IMG/VR virus record: IMGVR_UViG_3300021957_000365
Coordinates: 1-21,777 of that record
Strand: one strand, 5' to 3'
DNA length: 21,777 nt
Source: a virus
This document shows, piece after piece, positions 10,551-18,221 of this stretch. How positions within the stretch are numbered: position 1 is the first letter of the stretch; each line of letters opens with the position of its first letter. Position numbers and translations under genes: made by a program. The notes beneath the pieces are model-generated. The model saw only the letters and a program-made list of their open reading frames with translations. It did not search any database and had not been told where the DNA came from.

Positions 10551-13500
10551 ATGGTTTTTAAAAAACTATTCCTTGGAGTATTTGCTTTCGCTTTCCTAGC
10601 GTTACCAGCATTTGCCCAAGAAACAACCTCCGCTATTAGAGGCACCATAATTGGAGCTTCTGGAGCAGGAGTATCAGGAGCATCAGTCTCCATAACCCAC
10701 GAACCTTCTGGTTCAATCTCCACCCAAACCACTAATGAAAACGGAATCTTTCTAGCACGGAACTTACGTGTTGGCGGGCCGTATTTTATAAAAGTTACTG
10801 GTGTAGGTGGAACTGCAAAAATGGACAACATTTTCTTAGAACTTTCAGATACTAAAAAAGTATCACTAGTTCTTTCACAGTCATCACAAGTTGATGATCT
10901 AGTTGTTGTCGGGCAGAAAATAAATACAAAAGGTCTAATTACAGGACCTAGAAGTACTTTATCCTCTGATCAAATTGGAGATATAGCAAGTGTAAATAGA
11001 GATCTAAAAGACGCAGTTGCAACTCAACCATTTGTCAATGTATATAGTATTTCATTTAATGGCGACGACACTGAAAGTATTAGTATAGCAGGAACAAATG
11101 CTAGATATAGTTCTTTCCAGGTTGATGGTATTGGCCAATCAGATGACTTCGGTCTAGAATATGGCGGATATCCTGGAGTCAAATCTCCACTATCACTTGA
11201 CTCTGTAGAGCAAGTATCAGTTAGTGTTGTAGACTATGACGTAAGAGATTCCGGTTCAACAGCAGGTGTTATTAACGTTGTTACTAAATCAGGTACTAAC
11301 GAGTTTTCTGGATCTGTATACGGATTCAAAACTGGCGATAGCTGGGTTGGTGACGAAATCGACGGACAAAAACAAACTATTGGCGAATTTGACGAAGATG
11401 TTAAAGGATTCACACTAGGCGGTCCAATCATAAAAGATAAACTATTCTTTTTCGCAAACTGGGATAAGTTCCAAAAAACAGAACCAGGACTATGGGGTGC
11501 TGCTGGCAGTGGCTCATTACTCGAAGTAGATGACGTATCTTTAGAAGATGCCCAGAGAGTTATCAATATAACAAATGATGTATATGGATATGACGCTGGT
11601 TTAGCTACTGGTATGAACAATTCTTTACTAGATGAAGATGTTCTACTAAAACTTGACTGGAATATAAATGACTCACATAGAGCAACATTTACTCACCAAG
11701 CATCAGAAAATAATGACGTAAGAGAGTACGGCGGTTCAAATTCTACTTTAGCACTAACAAGTGGTAACTACATAAAGACTACTGACTTGACTGCAAACAG
11801 CTTCCAGGTCTTTAGTGACTGGACAGACGAACTATCAACAACATTTAGATATGGAGATAGATTAGTAGAAACATCACAGGCTAGTGTCGGTGGTAATGAC
11901 TTCATGAGAGCAGTCGTAGAGTTAGGGGGAGGAAACCAAGGACCACAGATTCTTGTAGGACCTGATGCCTTCAGACATTACAACTTCTTAGAGACACAAT
12001 CAACTGAGATGGAATTCGAAGTTTCATACTTACTTGGTGCTCATGAATTAGTTGCTGGTTTTGGCACTAACAGTATAGACGTTGCAAATGGTTTTGTACC
12101 ATATTCTGACGGTGTACTTGAGTATGCTACTATTGAAGACTATGAAAATAGAACTCCATACGCAATTGACTACAGAAACTCACCAAGTGGCGACCCCGCT
12201 GACGGTGCAGCTTTCTTTGAAATCAAAACAACAAGTTTCTTTTTACAAGATACTTGGGATTATAGTGACAGACTTACACTACAATACGGTGTAAGGTATG
12301 AAAAACTATCTATGGATGATACTCCAAGGTATAACGAAACTTTGGAAGGATACTATGGAATTAAAAATAATGTAAACTTAGACGGTAAAGATGTATTTTT
12401 ACCAAGAGTAAGTTTCACTTATGATGCTGACGACTTTAGTGTATTTAGAGACGTAAGATTCAGAGGTGGAGCAGGTTACTTCACAGGTGGCAGACCAAAT
12501 GTTTGGATGGGCGGTACTTTCAGTAATGACGGTATTGGTATTCAAAATGCGAACGTTCCTGTAGAAGCAGCACTAGGTTTCGATGGATTTGATACTTCTG
12601 TATTTGATTCTTACATTTACCAGCCAGGACAAGAAGGATTCAAACCAGCGTTTGCTGATATACTAGATCCTGAGTTCGAATTACCAAGAGAGCTTAAGTT
12701 CTCTGTAGGTATGGATTGGGTAATGGGCGATGAGTACTACTTTAGTGCAGATTTGCTTATGACGAAAACTGACAAAGACTTACACTTTAAACAGCTAAGA
12801 GTAGGTAACCCAGCATTTGGTGGCGCAGTAGATTGTCCTGAAATTGATAACTATGTAACTAACGAGCCAATCGGTGTAGGACCAGACGGCAGATTAATTT
12901 ATGCTGACTATGGAATATGCGGAAAAGCAATGGAAAGATTCATTGACTACAGAGGCTACGACATGTTACTTACAAATACAGACAAAGGCGAAAGCCAACT
13001 GTTTGCACTTTCCTTAAGTAAAGAGTTTGAGAATGGATTTGATTTTTACACTAACTACACATGGCAGAATGTTGATACTGTAGGTAATTTAACTTCAAGC
13101 AGAAATATCTCTAACTTTAAATACACAACTAAGTATGAGGACTTTAATAACGATGTCTTACATAGATCTGTATATGAAAGAGAGCATTCCTTTACTTTTG
13201 TAGGTAACTACACAGCTAATTGGTTTAAAAATGCTCCAACAAGATTCTCATTTATAGCAGGTGCTGTAAGTGGAGAACCTTTCTCATATACTCTAGGTCA
13301 ATACAAGGACGGAGCTTTATGGGGTCTTGACAGAGAATCAGCAAGAGATGAAACAGCAGCTTTCTATGTTCCTAACGGATCTGGTACTGATGTTATCATT
13401 CCTGACTGGTTTGCTGAAGACTACAACGCTTATATAGCTGCGGCTGGACTAGAAGCATACGCTGGAGGCTTTGCCCCAATTAATGGCTTTGAGACTGACT

Positions 13501-13814
13501 GGAATTATACTTTAGACTTTAAACTTACTCAGGAATTACCTGGTTTAGGTTTAACAAGCAAAGACAAGTTCTTGGTAACTTTAGATGTTCAAAACCTATT
13601 GAATCTACTTGATAGTGATTTAGGAAAGCAGACTAAAGCAGCAAGAAGTGCTAGAAGCATCGCTGAAGCAGTACCAGTTAACAACGGCGACGGTACATTT
13701 AGTTACGAATATAAATCTGCATACGGCATGAACATTGATAGAGTTGATAATCAAAACACCAACTACTATAGAAGTTTATATCGCATACAATTAGGATTTA
13801 AATACATATTCTAA
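10551..13814 (+). CDS. Oar-like TonB-dependent outer-membrane receptor
   Basis: The 1087-residue protein has a signal peptide (MVFKKLFLGVFAFAF...PAFA, cleaved near 22/23) and a carboxypeptidase-regulatory-like beta domain (about 27-105, starting SAIRGTIIGASGAGVSGASV). A TonB-box-like DDLVVVG follows near 114-120, then a plug domain (about 125-260). The plug contains the block typical of Oar-type receptors: FQVDGIGQSDDFGLEYGGYP, SLDSVEQVSV and GVINVVTKSGTNEFSGSVYG. The remainder is a 22-strand-type barrel ending in an aromatic (KYIF). Length fits Oar proteins (about 1000-1100). These receptors import or export ligands across the outer membrane using host TonB; the ligand is unknown. The gene has its own promoter and terminator and sits beside phage packaging genes, like a moron gene. 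Confidence 0.88.
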   Translation: MVFKKLFLGVFAFAFLALPAFAQETTSAIRGTIIGASGAGVSGASVSITHEPSGSISTQTTNENGIFLARNLRVGGPYFIKVTGVGGTAKMDNIFLELSDTKKVSLVLSQSSQVDDLVVVGQKINTKGLITGPRSTLSSDQIGDIASVNRDLKDAVATQPFVNVYSISFNGDDTESISIAGTNARYSSFQVDGIGQSDDFGLEYGGYPGVKSPLSLDSVEQVSVSVVDYDVRDSGSTAGVINVVTKSGTNEFSGSVYGFKTGDSWVGDEIDGQKQTIGEFDEDVKGFTLGGPIIKDKLFFFANWDKFQKTEPGLWGAAGSGSLLEVDDVSLEDAQRVINITNDVYGYDAGLATGMNNSLLDEDVLLKLDWNINDSHRATFTHQASENNDVREYGGSNSTLALTSGNYIKTTDLTANSFQVFSDWTDELSTTFRYGDRLVETSQASVGGNDFMRAVVELGGGNQGPQILVGPDAFRHYNFLETQSTEMEFEVSYLLGAHELVAGFGTNSIDVANGFVPYSDGVLEYATIEDYENRTPYAIDYRNSPSGDPADGAAFFEIKTTSFFLQDTWDYSDRLTLQYGVRYEKLSMDDTPRYNETLEGYYGIKNNVNLDGKDVFLPRVSFTYDADDFSVFRDVRFRGGAGYFTGGRPNVWMGGTFSNDGIGIQNANVPVEAALGFDGFDTSVFDSYIYQPGQEGFKPAFADILDPEFELPRELKFSVGMDWVMGDEYYFSADLLMTKTDKDLHFKQLRVGNPAFGGAVDCPEIDNYVTNEPIGVGPDGRLIYADYGICGKAMERFIDYRGYDMLLTNTDKGESQLFALSLSKEFENGFDFYTNYTWQNVDTVGNLTSSRNISNFKYTTKYEDFNNDVLHRSVYEREHSFTFVGNYTANWFKNAPTRFSFIAGAVSGEPFSYTLGQYKDGALWGLDRESARDETAAFYVPNGSGTDVIIPDWFAEDYNAYIAAAGLEAYAGGFAPINGFETDWNYTLDFKLTQELPGLGLTSKDKFLVTLDVQNLLNLLDSDLGKQTKAARSARSIAEAVPVNNGDGTFSYEYKSAYGMNIDRVDNQNTNYYRSLYRIQLGFKYIF

Positions 13815-13823
13815 CTTTCTCTG

Positions 13824-13853
13824 AGAGGGGGCTTCGGTCCCCTCTTTCTTTTT
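13824..13853 (+). terminator. Intrinsic terminator with UUCG loop
   Basis: AGAGGGGGC (13824-13832), TTCG, GTCCCCTCT (13837-13845), then a T-rich run. It separates the receptor gene from the next operon. Confidence 0.92.
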
Positions 13854-13886
13854 CCCCCTTACACAAACCCCCCACAAAAAAATGTC

Positions 13887-13915
13887 TTGACTTCTATGTT
13901 ATTTTTTGGTATAAT
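13887..13915 (+). promoter_or_regulatory. Promoter of the terminase-curli operon
   Basis: TTGACT (13887-13892), 17-bp spacer, TATAAT (13910-13915). The first ATG is only 7 nt past the -10 box. No other promoter or terminator is evident until 20760. Confidence 0.85.
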
Positions 13916-13921
13916 TCAAGT

Positions 13922-14395
13922 ATGGCAAAAAATCAATTATCAACTAGAATAAGTCCAGAAGGACTTGAAATCGCTAATGCATATCTAGAACTCGGAAGTA
14001 TACCTGCTGTATCTATTCGATTAAGAATAGACGAAGGAAAAATATCAGAATTCTTAGCTAAAAGAGAGGTTAAGCAATACGTAGATCAAGTGTACCTAGA
14101 TAGCGGCTACAGAAACCGTTTTAAGCTAGCAGAGGTCTTAGATACAATCATAGACAAAAAGTTAGATGAAGCAGAAGAAAGCGAAGTATATAGTTCAAAA
14201 GATTTAGCAGACCTAGTAGCCTTATCACACAAAATAAGAATAGATGAAATGAAGGCTCAGACAGAATTAGAAAAAGCGCAAGCAGCAAATATAAAAAACC
14301 AGACGAATGTTCAGATTAACAGTGCAGAGATGCCATTTGGACAAGGAAACTATGGCGAACTTATGAAAAAATTATTAAAGGACACAGTAGAATGA
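13922..14395 (+). CDS. Small terminase subunit-like protein, leaderless
   Basis: The 157-residue protein begins MAKNQLSTRISPEGLEIAN. It has an N-terminal HTH-like region (about 12-50), the segment AKREVKQYVDQVYLDSGYRNR (about 45-65), YSSKDLADLVALSHKIR (about 90-106), a coiled-coil helix and a C-terminal GQGNYGELMKKLL. From memory this architecture matches small terminase/packaging proteins of T4-like marine phages; HTH plus central oligomerisation helices fits the role of recognising DNA for the large subunit, which is not in the window. The ATG lies at the expected transcription start with no Shine-Dalgarno sequence, so translation is probably leaderless. It is the first gene of the operon carrying the curli genes. 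Confidence 0.65.
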   Translation: MAKNQLSTRISPEGLEIANAYLELGSIPAVSIRLRIDEGKISEFLAKREVKQYVDQVYLDSGYRNRFKLAEVLDTIIDKKLDEAEESEVYSSKDLADLVALSHKIRIDEMKAQTELEKAQAANIKNQTNVQINSAEMPFGQGNYGELMKKLLKDTVE

Positions 14396-14580
14396 ATTTT
14401 TATTTCAAAGACGAGCTTTTAAGGGTAGTAAATCTAGCACCTAAGCTAGACGTGAACAAAATAGAAGAAGTTCACCCTATGAAACAGATTACAATTATGG
14501 CCGTAGTGCAAGTAGTAGTATTTTTAGGAATGTTAGGAGCATTCTTTATAACACATGAATATCTGGAACTTAATAAGTGA
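14392..14580 (+). CDS. Small single-span membrane protein (62 aa)
   Basis: Overlaps the terminase-like stop by ATGA. The N-terminal half is polar; residues about 32-53 (ITIMAVVQVVVFLGMLGAFF) form one membrane span, followed by a short tail. It overlaps the next gene by 26 nt. A lysis or envelope role is possible; no family is recognised. Confidence 0.65.
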   Translation: MNFYFKDELLRVVNLAPKLDVNKIEEVHPMKQITIMAVVQVVVFLGMLGAFFITHEYLELNK

Positions 14581-14848
14581 AGTAGGAGCACCTATAGCAG
14601 GGGCTTTAGTCATGGGTGGTTTCATATTTATCATCATGAAGCAGATATTTGCAGGTGTAGTAGGACAAGTAGGAGCAATTAAAGGCATGACAGAATCTTT
14701 AGTAACTCGTATTAAGACTATGAACAACGATATGATACGATTAGATACTTCAGTATCAAGTGCATTAGACTTAGCACCAGATTTAGACAGAATAGCAAGA
14801 ACAGAGAATTTCGTAGAAGACGGAAAACTCGATGTAAGAAGAGATTAA
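14555..14848 (+). CDS. Membrane protein with C-terminal coiled coil, copy 1 (97 aa)
   Basis: An N-terminal membrane span (about residues 11-30) with small residues (GAPIAGALVMGGFIFIIMKQ) is followed by a helical segment containing MNNDMIRLDTSV. The next protein has the same plan and a related LDNDMIRLQQKV motif, so the two look like diverged duplicates. Size and plan resemble BhlA/UviB-type holin-like proteins, but homology is not shown. The ATG lies inside the previous gene's last codons. Confidence 0.65.
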   Translation: MNIWNLISEVGAPIAGALVMGGFIFIIMKQIFAGVVGQVGAIKGMTESLVTRIKTMNNDMIRLDTSVSSALDLAPDLDRIARTENFVEDGKLDVRRD

Positions 14849-15108
14849 TGGAAGTTTTAGTACAAAACATACAACAATTTGGATTTCCTATCGTTGGAAT
14901 GGTAGGTTTAGGTTACTTTGTATACTATGTATGGCAAACTATAACAAATGTCATCTCACCAGCAATTAAAGAGATGCAAATAGCACTTATTAAACTAATA
15001 GACCAGATAAGAATGCTCGATAACGATATGATTCGTCTCCAGCAAAAGGTAAACACTGTTTTACAACTGAAAGAAAATGAGAAAAAGAGACCTACTGAAA
15101 GGAAATGA
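14848..15108 (+). CDS. Membrane protein with C-terminal coiled coil, copy 2 (86 aa)
   Basis: Starts MEVLVQNIQQFGFPIVG, with the ATG sharing a base with the upstream TAA. One span at about 12-31 (FGFPIVGMVGLGYFVYYVWQ), then a coiled coil with LDNDMIRLQQKVNTVLQL and a basic tail (KKRPTERK). The QFGFPIVG start is reminiscent of UviB/BhlA holin-like proteins. It may have a role in lysis, or in anchoring the curli export genes that follow; both are inference. Confidence 0.65.
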   Translation: MEVLVQNIQQFGFPIVGMVGLGYFVYYVWQTITNVISPAIKEMQIALIKLIDQIRMLDNDMIRLQQKVNTVLQLKENEKKRPTERK

Positions 15109-15610
15109 GCCTGTTTTAATACTAATAATAGTATGTTCCTTATTTATTTATACACAAAGCACTATAGCAGCAGAGTTAGTACATAAGTTTGGCTCTCCAA
15201 GTTTTAGTGGGATTAATCAATCCGCACACTATTTAACAATTGATGAACAAGAAAGAACAAGAAAAGCAGAACTGGCCCAGAAAGCACAGGACGCTCTCGA
15301 TGAAGCCCAAAGAGAAGCAGACAATACTACTCTTGCTAAATTTTTAAGAAACTTAGAATCAAGAATCTACTCTACACTTGCAAAAGATATATCAGAATCT
15401 CTTTTTGATTACACAAATCCTGGAACACTTGAAAATCCTGTAACTGGAGAAATCTGGTTAGAAGGAAACAGAATAATCTGGACAAACAATGGAGTCTCTA
15501 TCACTCTCGTAGTCGAAGAATGGTTAGACGGAGTATTAATATCAACAACAACTATCGAAATACCTGTTGGAAGCTTTGGAGGATGTTTTAGTGATTGCGC
15601 GACTGGTTAG
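15077..15610 (+). CDS. csgF: CsgF-like curli assembly factor
   Basis: CsgF binds the CsgG pore and helps anchor and nucleate curli outside the cell. The 177-residue protein has a signal peptide (hydrophobic 12-30, cleaved near AA/E at 32/33). The CsgF N-terminal pattern follows: ELVHKFGSPSFSGINQSAHY compared with E. coli [20 protein letters not shown]. Then comes a Lys/Glu/Ala-rich helix (about 58-85), the helix FLRNLESRIYSTLAKDISES and a two-strand C-terminal part (IWLEGNRIIW...ITLVVEEW). It is longer than E. coli CsgF (138 aa) and ends with an unusual CFSDC. The gene overlaps the preceding one by 32 nt and csgG by 20 nt. Confidence 0.85.
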   Translation: MRKRDLLKGNEPVLILIIVCSLFIYTQSTIAAELVHKFGSPSFSGINQSAHYLTIDEQERTRKAELAQKAQDALDEAQREADNTTLAKFLRNLESRIYSTLAKDISESLFDYTNPGTLENPVTGEIWLEGNRIIWTNNGVSITLVVEEWLDGVLISTTTIEIPVGSFGGCFSDCATG

Positions 15611-16472
15611 TGTACTACTACTTACTGGATGTGCTTCATTTGGAGTTCAACAGGATAACTGCTATAGATTTGAAGAAGGCTTTGGAAAAGATGTAGTAAC
15701 TGGAGTAGCAAAAGCAGGTACGAACAAGATGGTATGTAAGACAGGCCCCGTAATACAACCAAGTGCTACTCAGCAATTACTCAACTTACCTTATCCAAAT
15801 CAAAAGACAATTGTAGCAGTATACAACTTCGGGGATAATACAGGCCAAAGAAAAGCCAGAGATGGTATCGCTGATTTTTCTACTGCAGTAACACAAGGAG
15901 CCCATCATATCTTAATTGAAGCTCTGAGAGACGCAGGAAAAGGAAACTGGTTTGTAGTTGTAGAGAGAACTGGACTTGATGCTTTGACAAAAGAAAGACA
16001 ACTTGTAAGAAGTACTTTTGAAGCTTACAACAAGGGAGCAGATGGAAAAACAATTTTAAAACCACTACTATACGCAGGAATGATTATAGAAGGTGGTATC
16101 GTTAGTTATGATACTAATGTAAGAACTGGTGGTAGCGGTGCTCGATACTTAGGTATCGGTATGAAGAATCAATATCGTGAAGACGTCGTTACAGTAACAT
16201 TAAGAGCTGTATTAGTTCAAACGGGGGAAGTCTTGTTAAATGTTACAACCACAAAAACTATACTATCTACTGGAGGTGGAGGCGATGTATTCAGGTTCAT
16301 AGAACTTGGTACAGAACTCGTAGAAATCGAAAGTGGTAGTACAGAGAACGAGGCTGTTAGCCAAGCCGTAAGAGCTGCTATTGAAGCGGCGGTATTTGGC
16401 TTAGTTATGCAGGGACTCGAAAAAGAGGTTTGGGATTTTAATTACCCAAGCCTGGGAGAAAACAATGAATAA
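15591..16472 (+). CDS. csgG: CsgG-like curli secretion pore lipoprotein
   Basis: CsgG forms a nonameric outer-membrane channel for curlin subunits. The GTG at 15591 is preferred (GGAGG 8 nt upstream). It gives 293 residues with lipobox LTGC at 11-14; a TTG 24 nt upstream has no good ribosome site. Family blocks are plain: IVAVYNFGDNTGQRK, DFSTAVTQ, WFVVVERTGLDAL-x-KER, YAGMIIEGGIVSYDTNV, GGSGARYLGIG, and the transmembrane hairpin region through VTTTKTIL and VFRFIEL. The eyelet loop differs from E. coli: the Y51/N55/F56 positions read as a non-Tyr residue, Asp and Phe, with a one-residue insertion. No CsgE is visible in the window. Confidence 0.92.
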   Translation: MIARLVSVLLLTGCASFGVQQDNCYRFEEGFGKDVVTGVAKAGTNKMVCKTGPVIQPSATQQLLNLPYPNQKTIVAVYNFGDNTGQRKARDGIADFSTAVTQGAHHILIEALRDAGKGNWFVVVERTGLDALTKERQLVRSTFEAYNKGADGKTILKPLLYAGMIIEGGIVSYDTNVRTGGSGARYLGIGMKNQYREDVVTVTLRAVLVQTGEVLLNVTTTKTILSTGGGGDVFRFIELGTELVEIESGSTENEAVSQAVRAAIEAAVFGLVMQGLEKEVWDFNYPSLGENNE

Positions 16473-17142
16473 GATAATTGGACTATTCGCGATATGTCTA
16501 TCTCTTACAGCGTTTGCGGGTAATAATGATTTATATATTACTCAAACAGGTACAGGACTTACACTTACTATTGATCAAATAGGTGCTACTAACACAGTTG
16601 GTAAATCCGACAGTAGAGCAACTTTGTCAGGTACTTCAATGACAGTAGACATAGACCAGATTGGTGATACTAATACTTTTTTGGCTTCGCTACTTCAAGG
16701 CAACTCATCTAGTTGGACTTATAAAGTCACCGGTGATAGTAACACTGCTACTTTAGCAGGTGGTGCTACAGGAGACATTGCTAGTTCTGACTTTGATTAT
16801 ATTACAGTTGGAGACAGTAACAGTCTTACTTGGACTCAAGGTGCTGCAGCAACAGCTACTGGAGCAAATACTGACTTTACTATAACAGGAACTTCAAATG
16901 CCATAGCAGGTACTTGTGAAGTTGTGGGTTGTATAAATGCTTGGACTATTAGTGGAAATAGTAATAATATTACTACTACTCAGACAGGTTCTGCGGATCA
17001 TCAGATCACAGCTACTTTGACTGGAAGTTCTAATACTGTAACTATTGACCAAACTGATACTGCAAGTACAAACGTTGCTAACATAATATCTACCACATCA
17101 AATGGTACTATTAATGTAGACCAATGCGCATCTGGCTGCTAA
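16465..17142 (+). CDS. Curlin-like amyloid subunit 1
   Basis: The 225-residue protein has a signal peptide (MNKIIGLFAICLSLTAFAG) and then imperfect curlin repeats with the [ILV]-x-[ILV]-x-Q-x-G-x-x-N signature. Examples are LTIDQIGATN, VDIDQIGDTN, ITTTQTGSADH and VTIDQTDTAS. Some units between are degenerate and rich in Thr, Ser, Asn and Gly. It should be a CsgG substrate that stacks as a beta-solenoid fibre. It has two Cys pairs (CEVVGC near 152-157 and CASGC at the end), which E. coli CsgA lacks. The start has GGGAGA and overlaps csgG by 8 nt; the last 19 nt overlap the FecR-domain gene. Confidence 0.85.
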   Translation: MNKIIGLFAICLSLTAFAGNNDLYITQTGTGLTLTIDQIGATNTVGKSDSRATLSGTSMTVDIDQIGDTNTFLASLLQGNSSSWTYKVTGDSNTATLAGGATGDIASSDFDYITVGDSNSLTWTQGAAATATGANTDFTITGTSNAIAGTCEVVGCINAWTISGNSNNITTTQTGSADHQITATLTGSSNTVTIDQTDTASTNVANIISTTSNGTINVDQCASGC

Positions 17143-18221
17143 TACTATTTAGTATTCCAGCCTTTACGACAGAAATCGGAGAGATATCTGAACTACGAGG
17201 CAATGGAGAGATTACTAGAGTAAACTCTACTAACTCTTTTACTGCTGAAATAGATTCAGATATCTTCTCATTCGACGATGTAAGAACTGGAAACGGTAGA
17301 CTTGCAATTGAATTTTTAGACTCATCTATAGTAAAACTTACAGAACACTCAAAGTTAATTATAGACGAGTACATTTATGATCCAGACCCTGCAAAGAGTA
17401 AAATGGCTCTTAACATGGCATCTGGAACAGCTCGATTTATTTCGGGAGCTTTTGGAAAAATTAATAAAGAAAATATAACAATTAATACTCCAACAGCAAC
17501 TATCGGTATTCGTGGTACAGATTTTACAACAACTGTAGACGAATTAGGCAGAAGTTTAGTTATACTACTACCAGATGAGAATGGAGACTCCTCAGGAGAG
17601 ATAACAGTAACAACTGCAGCAGGAGTAGAGATACTCAACGAAGCTTTTCAAGCAACAATGGTTTCAGCATGGGAACAACCACCCACACAAGCCGTAACCT
17701 TAGCAAACATAACACTTGGAATGATTGACAATATGTTGATTGTCCAAAGACCTGAAGAAGTCGAACAAGCAGTAGAAGAACAACAATCGGGCGTGTCACC
17801 TACTGCAGATTTAGACAAAGACTTCTTTGAAGATGCACCAGATTTAGATTGTGATGCTCTAATAGAAGACTGTGGAGAAGATGAAGAAGTCACAAGACTA
17901 GACATTGATTTACTGAGTGTAGAGTTTCTTGTAGATTTACTAGCATTGGTAGAGACTACAAGCAAAAAAAGAGGACAAACTTCACAATTAAACGGAGTAG
18001 AGCTTGAAGGTATAATAGCAGGTTTTGACCCTGTATACCAAACTTACACTTTCGTAGAAGAAGGATTAATTTACTTTGTACACGAAGGACAAAACAACTA
18101 CGACATAGGTATCGATACAAATGCAGGTACTTATCTATATATAGACAATGCAGGAGTAATATTGGAGGTAAATATAAATGGTGCGGGTGATAACGTTATT
18201 ATTATTAATCAGTCCCCTTAG
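17124..18221 (+). CDS. FecR-domain periplasmic protein
   Basis: The 365-residue protein starts with a signal peptide (MRIWLLILFSIPAFT). A FecR domain (about 17-185) carries IGEISELRGNGEITR, FDDVRTGNGRLAIEFLDSS, VKLTEHSKLIIDEYIYDP, ASGTARFISG and TPTATIGIRGTDFTT. In iron uptake FecR passes a receptor signal to a sigma factor, but stand-alone FecR-domain proteins without a sigma partner, like this one, often lie beside CHASE2 cyclases. A strongly acidic linker (about 215-255, including DCDALIEDC) leads to a C-terminal beta segment. That segment ends with curlin-like YDIGIDTNAG and NINGAGDNVIIINQ units. No good Shine-Dalgarno is seen; translation is probably coupled to the curlin gene it overlaps. 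Confidence 0.85.
   Translation: MRIWLLILFSIPAFTTEIGEISELRGNGEITRVNSTNSFTAEIDSDIFSFDDVRTGNGRLAIEFLDSSIVKLTEHSKLIIDEYIYDPDPAKSKMALNMASGTARFISGAFGKINKENITINTPTATIGIRGTDFTTTVDELGRSLVILLPDENGDSSGEITVTTAAGVEILNEAFQATMVSAWEQPPTQAVTLANITLGMIDNMLIVQRPEEVEQAVEEQQSGVSPTADLDKDFFEDAPDLDCDALIEDCGEDEEVTRLDIDLLSVEFLVDLLALVETTSKKRGQTSQLNGVELEGIIAGFDPVYQTYTFVEEGLIYFVHEGQNNYDIGIDTNAGTYLYIDNAGVILEVNINGAGDNVIIINQSP

Noticed and set aside
11234-11620. 128-codon minus-strand frame inside the receptor gene
   Set aside because: Antisense to an unmistakable TonB-receptor plug region; Ser/Pro-rich, as expected from reverse reading.
15567-15590. TTG start for csgG, eight codons upstream
   Set aside because: No suitable ribosome site, whereas the GTG at 15591 has GGAGG at good spacing and a normal lipoprotein signal.
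17124-17700. FecR as part of a ferric-citrate-type sigma regulation system with the TonB receptor
   Set aside because: No ECF sigma gene and no N-terminal signalling domain of FecA type in the receptor; the neighbour is a cyclase instead.
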